This document shows positions 24,703-33,385 of a stretch of DNA of 64,000 nucleotides, piece after piece. Origin of the DNA: Solirubrobacterales bacterium (lineage in GTDB: Bacteria; Actinomycetota; Thermoleophilia; Solirubrobacterales; 70-9); NCBI GenBank assembly GCA_023958085.1, contig JAMLGI010000008.1, forward strand, positions 1 to 64,000. Direction: 5' to 3'. Position 1 is the first letter of the stretch. The number at the start of each line of letters is the position of its first letter. The translations under genes and the position numbers were made by a program. The notes under the pieces were generated by a model, which was not told the DNA's origin, did no database searches, and saw only the letters and a program-made list of their open reading frames with translations.

Positions 24703-27700
24703 TCAGCCCGCTGAGGCAGCCGCGATCCGAGGCCCCAGCAGTTCGCAGGCCCAGCACTCACCGCAGGGCTGGTGGAGTGCTTCCGGTCCGCCGAGATACC
24801 TGCCCCGGGCCACCTCCCCGACCAGTCGCTCGATCTGATCGGAGGCAGCCGCCAGACGGTCCCGGTCGTAGATGACCTCCACCGGACGATCGGGAGATTC
24901 CAGGAACACGTAAGCCGTGCCGACCGAATCCACCCTGCGGTCCCGGGCGATACCGAGCGCATAGAGATCGCGTTGAAGGGTGTACGTCTCCATCTTTTCT
25001 TCAGGGGATGAACCGTCGAGCCGATTGGTCTTGTAGTCGAGGACAAGCGGAGGGTCGGCGGAGGGAAGGGCCAGATCGATGTATCCACGAATCATCAGCT
25101 TCCCGAAGCGGAGCACCAGGTTCACCTCGGTCTGGCTGCGCTCACCCTTGATCCGTTGGCCCAGGGGTGACTCCAGGAATCCGTCCACCATCGCCCGGGC
25201 CCGGGCGAACGTGTCGCCGCTCTCGGGGTCGAATCCGGCGACTTTGAGTTCCCTGCTTACAGCCCCGTCAGTCGGACGGATCCACCTGCCGTTCGGCTTG
25301 GCCGAATTTTCGAGCATCCGGTGAACGGCCGACCCGAAAGCAGAGCCGTCGTGGTCAACCGGCAGTTCGCGATCTTCCGGGTCCAGCGGTTCGGTTGAAG
25401 GGCGGTGGATCCCGTCGGAACCACCGTTCCCGCGGACCCGCCCCCGGGGTTGGCCCGGAGCTGGCTGTGGGTCGCGGAGTTTCAGCACCCGTCGGGCGAA
25501 AAACCGGGCGGGACAGTCCGCGAACTCACCAAGAGCCGAGTACGAGAGCGGCACGTCGGGCAGGGACGGCAAATCCGGCCTCGCGAGCGGAGGGATCCTG
25601 TCCGGCTCAGTGGATGGGTCGGTGGTTGCCAGGGCGAACTCCCGGGCAAGTTCAAGGCCCCGTTCCGTCGAGGCACGGTTGAACTCGACCCGGATTTCAC
25701 TTTCCGCCGGGACAATCCCTGCTTCCGGCAACGTCCCGGGGGCCGGGATCGGCAGCGGCTCGGGCTCGTCGGCACCAAGTTCGAACGCCGCAGCCAGACG
25801 GGCCAGATGGGAACTCGTTGCGGAAATCGAAGGGACTTCGCCCAGCGGGATCGTGCCGCTGAGCAGCAGTCTTCGCTCGGCCCTGGTCAGAGCCACGTGA
25901 AGCAGACGCAGCTCCTCATCGGCCGATGCCTCGTTGCTTGCCTGGCTGAGTTGCCCCCAATCGAAAAGCTTCAGGGTGTCGTCACTGCCCGGCACTGGTG
26001 CGTTGATGCCGACCGTCAGTTTCTTCCGGTCTCCGGGATCGCGGCCCACCCAGATCGCCGATTCGGTATCCGTCCGGCGCGGCCGCCCCATGTCGGCTAG
26101 GCAGACCATGCCGAACTCGAGCCCCTTCGACTTGTGGATGGTCATCAGCCGGACCGCCCCGGGCGAATCGTCGTCCACCGAGTCCTCGTCCGTCGATTCA
26201 TCCTGGGTGGAGACCGCGGCCTCCGAGTCGAGTCGTTTCGAGAGGTCGATCCAGTCGACCAGTCCCCGCAGATCGCGGCCGTTTTCCGTCTCGAACCCGG
26301 CCGCCAGGGAGGCCACCCGGCGGATGTTCACCAGGCCGGCCCCCGAAGGGTCGCGCAGCAGAGAGACCAGGTCGTAGCCGGTCCTCGTCACCGCGGCCTC
26401 GACCAGCTCGCCGAGCGGCATCAGGCCGGCCCGGTGCCTGAGGTCGTTGATCACGGCCACGGTCACCTCCGTTCTTGTCCGGTCGGACTCGGCGAGCTCC
26501 ACACCGACCGCGGCGGGGTCTTGCACCACGTTCCAGAGCGGCAGCCGTGACCAGCGTCCCGTTCCATCTGCCGCCGCTTCCCGGCCCAGATCCCGGGCCT
26601 CGTCCCGGTCGGTGCGACGGGCTGCCGCGAGCTTCCAGAGCGCGCTGCTACTGAGGCCGCAGGCCGGACCCGCCAGCAGCCCGAGCAGAGAATCATCATC
26701 GAGCGGGTTGGCCAGAGCCGCCAGCAGCCCCCGCAGGTCGACCCCTTCACGCGTGTCCCAGAAGCCGGTGCCGCCCGCCACATGAGCGGGGATCCCGACC
26801 TGGCGCAGGGCCTGCTCGAAGATCCACATACGGGACTTGCCCCGGAATAGGATCGCGATCTGGCCTGGCCGGAACTCCTTGCGCTCAACCGTTTCCCGAA
26901 TCCGGTGAGCCAGGGCCAGCGCCTCGGCTTCATGCTGGCCGGCGCCCTTCGGGCGGTCGGAAGCGCCGTCCGCGGAGGCCTCCGGCAGCGGTGAGAGACC
27001 ACCGAGATCGAACTCCGACCACGCCCCCGCCTCGTTGATGATCAACTCGACCTCGTCGCCCCTTTCCGGACCGCGGTCTTTCCCGTTTACCAGTTCCTGG
27101 AAATGGTGGGAAACCGGTTCCTGGCCGCCGCCGGTGACCCGTCGGCCGATCTCGTTGACCGCCCCGATGATCGGCCCGCCCGAACGGAAGTTCGCGGAGA
27201 GGGAGAGGACAGCGTCGGGGTCGCTGCGGCACAGCTCGTCGCGGCGGTCCTGGAAGAGCTGGATGTCGGCATGGCGGAACCCGTAGATCGCCTGCATCTC
27301 GTCACCGACCGTGAACAGGGTCGTGCCCTCTCCCCGCAGGGTTTCGATCAACTCCACCTGGAGCGGATTCGTGTCCTGGAACTCGTCAACCATGATTTCC
27401 GCAAACTGCTGCTTATAGATCCCGGCGATCGCCGGGTGACGCTTCAGCAGATCGAGGGTCATCAACTGGAGATCCTCGAAATCGAGGGCGCCAGCCAGGT
27501 TCTTCCGGCGGGTGAGTTCGGCTCCGTATGCGACCAGCAGCTCGTTCAGGACGGTGTACGTTTCCGCTCCGAAGGCCGATTCGGCGACCCTGGCGATCAG
27601 GCGGTCGAGATCGGCTTGGAGGTCGCTGACCGACTTCGGCAGACCCTCCGGGCAGAGCGAGTTCACCTCCTCCCAGGTCGGATCCCGGTCCGGCGGGAAG

Positions 27701-28359
27701 GCGGCGATGCCGTCGATGATTCCCTTGATCCTGTCCTTGGTCGTTTGACGGATGCGTGGAGTTGACTCCGCCGCCACCGCCGCCTCGGAAACCCCGATCG
27801 CGAGCGTCCGGGGGTCCGGCCGATTCTCCGGCAGGGGCGGCAGGGCCGGCTCGGTGGAACCGAAAGAGCGCAGCTTCTCCCAGACGTTCTCGATGCCCGG
27901 CCTGAGGACGTACGGGGAGAACCGCGAGATCACATCGAGGCGTTCGGGGCTGTCGGTGATCGTCGCCAGTGCCGCCTCCCAGGACTCGTCCTTCAACCGC
28001 TCAGACTGGACCTCGTCGAGGACCCTGAACGTCGGGTCGACGTCGGCGGCGATCGGATGGGCCCGCAGAATCCGGGCACAGATCGAGTGGAAGGTCCCGA
28101 CCCAGGCGGAACTAATCGAGAGCTTCCGTTCTGAGCCGGCCGAGACTTTCCGGATCCGGCTTCGCAGCTCGTTCGCCGCCTTCTCGGTAAAGGTGAAAAC
28201 GAGTATGTGGGACGGCTCAAGGCCGTTGGCGATCAGGCGGGCGTAACGGGCGGTCGTGGTCTTGGTTTTGCCGGTTCCGGCCCCGGCCACGACCAGGATG
28301 TTGGGCCGGTCGCATTCAACCGCCGTCCTCTGGTCGTCGGTCAGGTCTGGGGGGGTCAT
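24703..28359 (-). CDS. AddA/UvrD-like helicase-nuclease with C-terminal iron-sulfur PD-(D/E)XK domain
   Basis: A 1218-residue SF1 helicase fused to a RecB-type nuclease. Helicase motifs: Walker A AGAGTGKT (residues 25-32), EIMVDEFQDTNPLQ, GDEMQAIYGFRHAD, LSANFRSGGP, VRLMTIHKSKGLEF and HVALTRAERRLLL. Nuclease: FGSAVHRMLE and LVLDYKTNRLDG. The cysteine in FADCPARFF plus Cys1199, Cys1202 and Cys1205 (PCGECWAC) form a C-x(n)-CxxCxxC iron-sulfur staple. With the adjacent gene it should process double-strand breaks for recombination, as AddAB or AdnAB does. The downstream gene starts in a 4-base overlap. Confidence 0.9.
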   Translation of the reverse strand: MTPPDLTDDQRTAVECDRPNILVVAGAGTGKTKTTTARYARLIANGLEPSHILVFTFTEKAANELRSRIRKVSAGSERKLSISSAWVGTFHSICARILRAHPIAADVDPTFRVLDEVQSERLKDESWEAALATITDSPERLDVISRFSPYVLRPGIENVWEKLRSFGSTEPALPPLPENRPDPRTLAIGVSEAAVAAESTPRIRQTTKDRIKGIIDGIAAFPPDRDPTWEEVNSLCPEGLPKSVSDLQADLDRLIARVAESAFGAETYTVLNELLVAYGAELTRRKNLAGALDFEDLQLMTLDLLKRHPAIAGIYKQQFAEIMVDEFQDTNPLQVELIETLRGEGTTLFTVGDEMQAIYGFRHADIQLFQDRRDELCRSDPDAVLSLSANFRSGGPIIGAVNEIGRRVTGGGQEPVSHHFQELVNGKDRGPERGDEVELIINEAGAWSEFDLGGLSPLPEASADGASDRPKGAGQHEAEALALAHRIRETVERKEFRPGQIAILFRGKSRMWIFEQALRQVGIPAHVAGGTGFWDTREGVDLRGLLAALANPLDDDSLLGLLAGPACGLSSSALWKLAAARRTDRDEARDLGREAAADGTGRWSRLPLWNVVQDPAAVGVELAESDRTRTEVTVAVINDLRHRAGLMPLGELVEAAVTRTGYDLVSLLRDPSGAGLVNIRRVASLAAGFETENGRDLRGLVDWIDLSKRLDSEAAVSTQDESTDEDSVDDDSPGAVRLMTIHKSKGLEFGMVCLADMGRPRRTDTESAIWVGRDPGDRKKLTVGINAPVPGSDDTLKLFDWGQLSQASNEASADEELRLLHVALTRAERRLLLSGTIPLGEVPSISATSSHLARLAAAFELGADEPEPLPIPAPGTLPEAGIVPAESEIRVEFNRASTERGLELAREFALATTDPSTEPDRIPPLARPDLPSLPDVPLSYSALGEFADCPARFFARRVLKLRDPQPAPGQPRGRVRGNGGSDGIHRPSTEPLDPEDRELPVDHDGSAFGSAVHRMLENSAKPNGRWIRPTDGAVSRELKVAGFDPESGDTFARARAMVDGFLESPLGQRIKGERSQTEVNLVLRFGKLMIRGYIDLALPSADPPLVLDYKTNRLDGSSPEEKMETYTLQRDLYALGIARDRRVDSVGTAYVFLESPDRPVEVIYDRDRLAAASDQIERLVGEVARGRYLGGPEALHQPCGECWACELLGPRIAAASAG

Positions 28360-31300
28360 CCGTCGCCTTCCGGGTTGTCGCTCTCGGGGCGCCAGTCGGG
28401 GACGGCAGGGTGGTGAAAGTGGTCGGGGCAGGTGAGCGGGTCGTGGGCGATCAGGCCGGATCTGATTTCCGCGACGGCTTGGTCGGCCAGCCCGGTCGCC
28501 TCGGCGATCGCATCCTCCAGATCGGTCTTGTCCTTTCCTACCGTTCGGATTCCGGCGATCTCGCCGAAGTCTTCCTCTTCGATCGGTCCCCGGGGCTGGC
28601 GTTTGCCGTTGCAGACGGGCAGGTACAGCCCGGCGAGCGGATCGATCTTCCAGAGTTCCCTGACGGCTTTCAGGTAGAGCTGAAGCTGGAGCCGCCGACC
28701 GCTCACAATCTTCTTCCAGGTCTTGACCGAGCCGTTGCCGGTCTTGTAATCGATCACGACACCCCGTCCGTCGGGGGTTGTGTCAACCCGGTCGATGGTC
28801 CCGACCAACTGCCAGTCCTCGAACTGAAGTGCCTCCTCCCTTGAGCCCTCCCTGCCAAAGGACGCTTCGAGAAGTTTCGGGACGAGCGGAGACTCAAACC
28901 CGGCCTCAAGCCGGATCTGGGTGCTTATGTCAGCGACCGCCCGCCTCAGCATCACCTCGCTTGAAGCACTACGCCGCTCCTCGGTCAGGCCCGCCGCCTC
29001 GGCAGCTTCCGCGACCGCCGGGGCGACCGCGGACAGCCACTGATCCAGACTGTCTTCCCGCGGCCTCTGTCCCGGCCTGCCCGAGTAGATCGTCTGAAGA
29101 GCCTGGTGGACGATGTTCCCGCGGGCCAAAGCCTCGGGTTCCGGACCAAACCGCTGGAGGCCCAGCTCCCGTTCGATGAACCAGCGGTAGGGGCAGCCGG
29201 TGAAGGATTCAAGTCCGGTGGGGCTGAACGTATTCCGGCCACGCAGCTTCTCAAGGACCTCGGGATCATTCAGATCGGAAAGCGCCCGGGTCTGCTCGTC
29301 GATGATCCCCGCATCGGCTATCTGTGCCACCGCATCTTTGACCGGTAGCTCAGGCAGCCCGGCGTCGGGGGCGACTCCGACCGCAGCCTGTGCTGTGAGG
29401 CTCCGGGTCAACTCGTGTTTGCTCGGAGCCACGGCAGGGGGAAAGATGATGTCCGAGCTCACCCGGCGGATCACGGTCAGACCCGGATGCCTCCGGCCCT
29501 CTTCATCGCTTTCGATCTCTTCGGGAGACCTGAAGAGATCGGTCACCGCCTGGATCAGGGGCGACGGATGTTCCGGGGAGCCGTTGTCATCGGCGATCCG
29601 GCAGGAGATACAGAGCCCCTCGGTCGGCACACTCAGACAGGAATGAAACAGATACCGCTCCTGGTCTTCAGGGGGGTTGGGGTCTTCCATCCCGATCGCG
29701 CCCCGGACTCCCTTGTTCAGGAACGGCCCGTCGGACCTGTCGCTCGCGCCGGGGTCACGCTCCTGTAGAGACACCATGAACAGCCGTCTCACCCGCTTGG
29801 CCCGGAGGCTGTACGGGCTGGCGATGCGAACGGTGTTGCCGGCCGGGACGGCCCAGGTGGAGACCGTCCCGGAGGTCAGCGCATCGAGGATGTGACCCCG
29901 GCCGAGCCGTTCGCCGTGGATCGTCTGAAGTTCCTCCACCGCCTGGTGAATCGCGGTCGTCATCTGGGTTTCGGTGGCGACGTCGGGTCCGGGCAGATCG
30001 GGATCGGTGCTGCCGAGCAGCGAAGCCACGACCGTCTCGAGCAGATCGAGCACCGCCTGCCCCGGATCGTGACCGCGGGCGGCCTCCAGAAACGGTACCC
30101 GGTTACCGCAAACCCGCCGGAAGATTTCTGCGGCCTCACGGGCGTCCGTAACGCTCGCCCGGACGCATCTGAGCTCGGTTCGGTCGACCATTCCGGGGTC
30201 GGTCCCGACCGGTCCCCGGAGGAAGCGCAGCAGATCCTCGGTGCGGCCGGAGGGGCCGGCGGCCCGCAGCAGGGCGATCACCGTCTGTCCGACCGCTGTT
30301 CCGGTTGCCGCGGTCTCACACTCAAGCGTGGAGGCGATCCCGTACTCCCTCAGTACATCGTGGAACACCCGGCCGTTGACGGCCGGGGAGTTCACCGCGA
30401 TCGCAATCTCGTCAGGGGTGACGCCGGTGGAAACCAGCCGCGCGATTTCCGCACCGACCGCTTCCGCCTCGCCCCGGGTGCCGGACGCCTCGATCAGGGT
30501 GAGCGACCGGTCGGGGGAAAGGGGAGTCGCATCCGGCAGCCGACGCAGGAAACGACGCTCGATCTCGTTCAGGAGGGGTTCGCGACCCGCCTCGCGACCA
30601 TCAAGGCGATCTCGAGGCTGGTTCGCATCGCCATGCTCAGGCAGTCGGGAAAGGAGCAGGTCGGTCACCGCCATCGCGGGGCTGTCGTCCTCGTGAGTGA
30701 TCGCGATAGTGACTGTGGTCTCCTTCGCCAGTCGGACAAGCAACTCCAACTGAACCTCGGTCAGATCATCGAATCCGGCCAGGAACACCGGTCGGCCCTG
30801 CCAGTGATCGAGAGCGGAGACGGAGGCTTCGGCCGCAAGAGCCGCCTCATCCTTCAAGCCGAGTTCGGCCAGGGAGGAGGTGTAGGCGGCAAACATCTCG
30901 CCGATGCGTTCCAGCACGGACCCGTCGGGGCTGGCCGGGCCGTCCTCTTCCGGACTGTCAGCGGAATCCACGGAATCCGCCTGGACCCTGAAGGCGTCCG
31001 GGAAGATCCGGCCTGCTCGCAGGTCATCGAAAGCCCTGAGCGCCGCATCGATCAGTCCGGGTTGCCGCTCCAGACGATTGGCGATCGCGGGCCATCCCCT
31101 TCGGATCGACTCGGCTGCCAGCGCCCGGCGGCGCAGCGGTCCGGCGATTCCGGTTCTCTCGAGCGGGTCGCGTCCAAGGATGGCACCGATCAGATCCTTG
31201 AAATGCATGACCCTGCCTCCGAGCAAGGCACCCTGGTCTCCCCGGGTGAGCCGCTCCTCCCAGGTAAAGATGTCATCCGTGGAGGGAACCACCAGAACTG

Positions 31301-31394
31301 GGTCCTTGCCCTCACGCAGGCGATCCATGTAGAGCTGTCGAACCTGTTCGGTTCGGCCTGAATTCGGGGGTCCTTTGATGATGGTCAGCGGCAC
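28356..31394 (-). CDS. AddB-like nuclease subunit with degenerate ATPase
   Basis: A 1012-residue protein. The N-terminus, TIIKGPPNSGRTEQV, is a Walker A in which Arg14 replaces the essential lysine, so ATP use is doubtful. The middle carries helicase-like folds without clear motor motifs. The C-terminal third is a PD-(D/E)XK nuclease: LARGNIVHQAL and GVVIDYKTGNGSVK. In AddB proteins four cysteines normally bind 4Fe-4S; here the first is kept (FTGCPYRWF) but the last group is CPDHFHH with one cysteine at 989. It probably pairs with the AddA-like partner encoded just downstream (4-base overlap). Confidence 0.87.
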   Translation of the reverse strand: MPLTIIKGPPNSGRTEQVRQLYMDRLREGKDPVLVVPSTDDIFTWEERLTRGDQGALLGGRVMHFKDLIGAILGRDPLERTGIAGPLRRRALAAESIRRGWPAIANRLERQPGLIDAALRAFDDLRAGRIFPDAFRVQADSVDSADSPEEDGPASPDGSVLERIGEMFAAYTSSLAELGLKDEAALAAEASVSALDHWQGRPVFLAGFDDLTEVQLELLVRLAKETTVTIAITHEDDSPAMAVTDLLLSRLPEHGDANQPRDRLDGREAGREPLLNEIERRFLRRLPDATPLSPDRSLTLIEASGTRGEAEAVGAEIARLVSTGVTPDEIAIAVNSPAVNGRVFHDVLREYGIASTLECETAATGTAVGQTVIALLRAAGPSGRTEDLLRFLRGPVGTDPGMVDRTELRCVRASVTDAREAAEIFRRVCGNRVPFLEAARGHDPGQAVLDLLETVVASLLGSTDPDLPGPDVATETQMTTAIHQAVEELQTIHGERLGRGHILDALTSGTVSTWAVPAGNTVRIASPYSLRAKRVRRLFMVSLQERDPGASDRSDGPFLNKGVRGAIGMEDPNPPEDQERYLFHSCLSVPTEGLCISCRIADDNGSPEHPSPLIQAVTDLFRSPEEIESDEEGRRHPGLTVIRRVSSDIIFPPAVAPSKHELTRSLTAQAAVGVAPDAGLPELPVKDAVAQIADAGIIDEQTRALSDLNDPEVLEKLRGRNTFSPTGLESFTGCPYRWFIERELGLQRFGPEPEALARGNIVHQALQTIYSGRPGQRPREDSLDQWLSAVAPAVAEAAEAAGLTEERRSASSEVMLRRAVADISTQIRLEAGFESPLVPKLLEASFGREGSREEALQFEDWQLVGTIDRVDTTPDGRGVVIDYKTGNGSVKTWKKIVSGRRLQLQLYLKAVRELWKIDPLAGLYLPVCNGKRQPRGPIEEEDFGEIAGIRTVGKDKTDLEDAIAEATGLADQAVAEIRSGLIAHDPLTCPDHFHHPAVPDWRPESDNPEGDG

Positions 31395-31437
31395 GGGATG
31401 AACTCTAGGGTCCGCTTCGGCGGAGCGAATCTGACGA

Positions 31438-31471
31438 AACCCCGCTGTTCATCCGCAAAATGCGGGTTTTT
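31438..31471. terminator. Hairpin with U-run upstream of the 31.5-kb gene
   Basis: AAACCCGC (31438-31445) pairs with GCGGGTTT (31462-31469), and a smaller CCGCA-TGCGG stem ends in TTTTT on the plus strand. It sits between the divergent AddB-like gene and the gene at 31551. It could stop rightward antisense transcripts or act as a leader structure. Confidence 0.5.
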
Positions 31472-31550
31472 GATGCTCCTTTTGGCGTCCTGCGGCGGCT
31501 CTATCTTGGCTGTTGACAAAGCCCCGATCCGAAGGGACGGCATTTCCCCA

Positions 31551-32006
31551 ATGTCACTCTGTTTCGTCGACCCGGCCGATGCGATTCATGTGATTTCCGA
31601 TTCGATCGGCCGTGAGGCCCGTCGTCAGCTGCTCGCCGAGGCGCTGCGTGCATGGGTGGACGAGATCCCGGAGGAGGAGCTTGAGACCCAGTACGCCCGG
31701 GCCCTGTCCGATCTCGATCAGGACGATCTGTCGCTGCTGGCGGCCTGGCACGGCTCGCTCGATCTCGGGCAGCCGCTCCCCAACCGGGACTTCCTGATGG
31801 GCGCTTTCTCCTCCCTGGGAGAGAACCGTCGGGAGGCCCTGAAACTGGCCGCCGGTTTCCGCGGCGAGGAGGTGCTCGAGGACGGCCTGACCGAGGATCT
31901 CGCCCTGGAGACCGTGCTCGGCTGGCTGTCGCCGAACCGGCTGATGGACCTCGCCGACGAGGCGATCGAGCTTTACATCTGGGACAGGGCCGGCTCCGAC
32001 AATTAG
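31551..32006 (+). CDS. Hypothetical protein (151 aa)
   Basis: A 151-residue acidic, mainly helical protein with no signal peptide. Phrases such as WVDEIPEEELETQYARALSDLDQDDLSLLAAW and GWLSPNRLMDLADEAIELYIW show leucine-rich amphipathic helices. ATG 31551 follows GAAGGGACGG at a good distance. The longer reading from 31398 would add an unlikely hydrophobic tail across a hairpin. It is followed at once by a hairpin. No family recognised; being next to the helicase-nuclease operon is the only hint to function. Confidence 0.6.
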   Translation: MSLCFVDPADAIHVISDSIGREARRQLLAEALRAWVDEIPEEELETQYARALSDLDQDDLSLLAAWHGSLDLGQPLPNRDFLMGAFSSLGENRREALKLAAGFRGEEVLEDGLTEDLALETVLGWLSPNRLMDLADEAIELYIWDRAGSDN

Positions 32007-32039
32007 CGGGCGGTCCGCAGGAACCACCAGCCGCCCGCT
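32005..32039 (+). terminator. Hairpin at the end of the 31.5-kb gene
   Basis: AGCGGGCGG (32005-32013, overlapping the stop codon) pairs with CCGCCCGCT (32031-32039), a perfect 9-base stem. No strong T-run follows, so it may be a weak or Rho-assisted stop. Confidence 0.45.
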
Positions 32040-32423
32040 GGCTTCGTCGACGGCCGGAAATCACAGCTCACTTACACACGTAATATCGCGGTAATTTCCG
32101 GCCTTTACTTCTTGCCAGCGGACGGCTGGAGGCCCCTGCGAACCACCCGCCCGTTGACCGGTCGCTGGGGAAATCACCGGAGTAGCGGCGTCTGCGGCGT
32201 CATCGGCCTCGCGGGTTCTCTCACGCACCGAAGTACGTTCGCTGCTCCCGTTCGGTCGATTCCTTGCATCCATCCGCGCAGGAGGTCCCTGCGGACCGCC
32301 CGCCTTTTGGGAAGAGCCACGGGGAGATAAATGCCCTACCCGCGCCCCGCGTTCGGTGGATTCCTGGCCAGGCGAACGGCTGGACGGCCCCGGATAACTT
32401 CGAACCTCCTGCCACCCGTTCCG

Positions 32424-32490
32424 CCCCAATCGCCGGTGCTGCCGATCCGAGTCCGATCAGGTCCCTGATCGCCAGCACCGCCGATTGGGG
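32424..32490. repeat. Large nested inverted repeat
   Basis: An 18-base left arm beginning CCCCAATCG pairs with a right arm ending CGATTGGGG at 32473-32490, with 17 of 18 positions matching. Inside it, GATCAG and CTGATC form a second 6-base stem (32455-32470). A transcript would fold into a long two-part hairpin. Confidence 0.7.
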
Positions 32491-32555
32491 CTCCATCTGC
32501 CTCACGCGAGACGCTCACGGACCAAAGACCTGCCCGCGCCTGTCCCCCGTGAACC

Positions 32556-32604
32556 GTTCTGGAGCCGGTTTGGGCGGTATGGCCGCCACTATCGGCTCCA
32601 GAAC
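32556..32604. repeat. Palindromic REP-like repeat, family A, copy 3
   Basis: Same 12-base termini (GTTCTGGAGCCG / CGGCTCCAGAAC) and 49-base length as the copies near 1.7 kb. The internal sequence GTTTGGGCGGTATGG shows base changes relative to those copies. Confidence 0.8.
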
Positions 32605-32625
32605 GGGTGGGACTCGTGGGGTTGT

Positions 32626-32674
32626 GTTCTGGAGCCGGTTTGGGCGGTATGGCCGCCACAATCGGCTCCAGAAC
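32626..32674. repeat. Palindromic REP-like repeat, family A, copy 4
   Basis: Identical to copy 3 except for one base in the right arm (ACAATCGG for ACTATCGG). It lies 21 bases after copy 3, which repeats the paired layout near 1.7 kb, and 42 bases past the end of the leftward HAD gene. Confidence 0.8.
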
Positions 32675-32716
32675 GGGTGGGGGTCTCGGGGTGGGACCGG
32701 CCTAGGGCCATGCCTC

Positions 32717-33385
32717 CTAGCGGCCTCCGCCGTGCTGCTCCAGCAGGTTGTGAACCTCGCGGCGGGCCTGGGCGGTTTCGCGGAAGTGGACTGCATGGAT
32801 CCCGAGCTCGGCTGCTGCCGCACAGTTGATCTCCATGTCGTCGATGAAGATGCAGTTCTCCGGAGCCAGTCCGACCCGGCCGAGCGTCAGCTCGTAGATC
32901 CGGGGATCGGGTTTGCGCAGGCCGACGAAGGCGGAATCGACCACCGTCTCGAACAGGTCGTCGACCGGCAGCATCGAGCGCCAGGTGGCTTCCCACTCGC
33001 GCACGTTGTTGGTGAGCATCGCGGCGCGAAAACCACGTCGCCTCACCTCCCGGATCAGGTCGATCATCTCCGGGTTCGGATCGAGCGCCTCGAACAGCCG
33101 TTCACCGAACGAGTCGATGTCCGGCCGACGTCCGATCAGCGGCTCGATCGCGTCGGCCAGCCGACCCTGGAACTCGGCCTCGGTGATCCGCCCGCACTCG
33201 AGTTCGAACAGCGGGTTCTCGCCGGACTGTTCGGCCGCGGCCGCGAGCCCCTTGCCGAAGGTTCGGAGCGGGATTCCGGCCCCGTCCTGAACGGCGGCGA
33301 AGGCATCGGTCAGCGGGGAGGTCAGGACCCCGCCGAAGTCGGAGATCACCATCTGGATGAAGGGTCCCTGATCGGGCTGGCTCAA
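32717..33385 (-). CDS. HAD-family hydrolase
   Basis: A 222-residue haloacid-dehalogenase-like protein. Motif I is ISDFGGVLTS, with the nucleophilic aspartate but glycine in place of the usual second aspartate, as in the epoxide-hydrolase N-domain and dehalogenase-like branch. Motif II is AAMLTNN, motif III has RKPDPRIYEL and motif IV is CIFIDDMEIN. The cap domain lies between about residues 20 and 85. The substrate, a phosphate ester or halide, is not predictable. The start overlaps the upstream gene stop by four bases. Confidence 0.9.
   Translation of the reverse strand: MSQPDQGPFIQMVISDFGGVLTSPLTDAFAAVQDGAGIPLRTFGKGLAAAAEQSGENPLFELECGRITEAEFQGRLADAIEPLIGRRPDIDSFGERLFEALDPNPEMIDLIREVRRRGFRAAMLTNNVREWEATWRSMLPVDDLFETVVDSAFVGLRKPDPRIYELTLGRVGLAPENCIFIDDMEINCAAAAELGIHAVHFRETAQARREVHNLLEQHGGGR

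Larger units (their letters stand above)
32040..32716. other. Gene-poor stretch rich in inverted repeats
   Basis: About 680 bases with no credible gene. Reading frames here look like random GC-rich frames and cross the repeats. It contains GGCCGGAAAT...ATTTCCGGCC (32052-32061 with 32089-32098 approx.), repeated GGTCCCTGCGGACC-like motifs, the large palindrome at 32424-32490, and two family A repeats. It could carry a structured RNA or the remains of a small mobile element. Confidence 0.5.

Noticed and set aside
32040-32716. Short open frames on both strands in the gene-poor zone
   Set aside because: They cross palindromes, have no ribosome sites at sensible spacing, and show the composition of random GC-rich frames.
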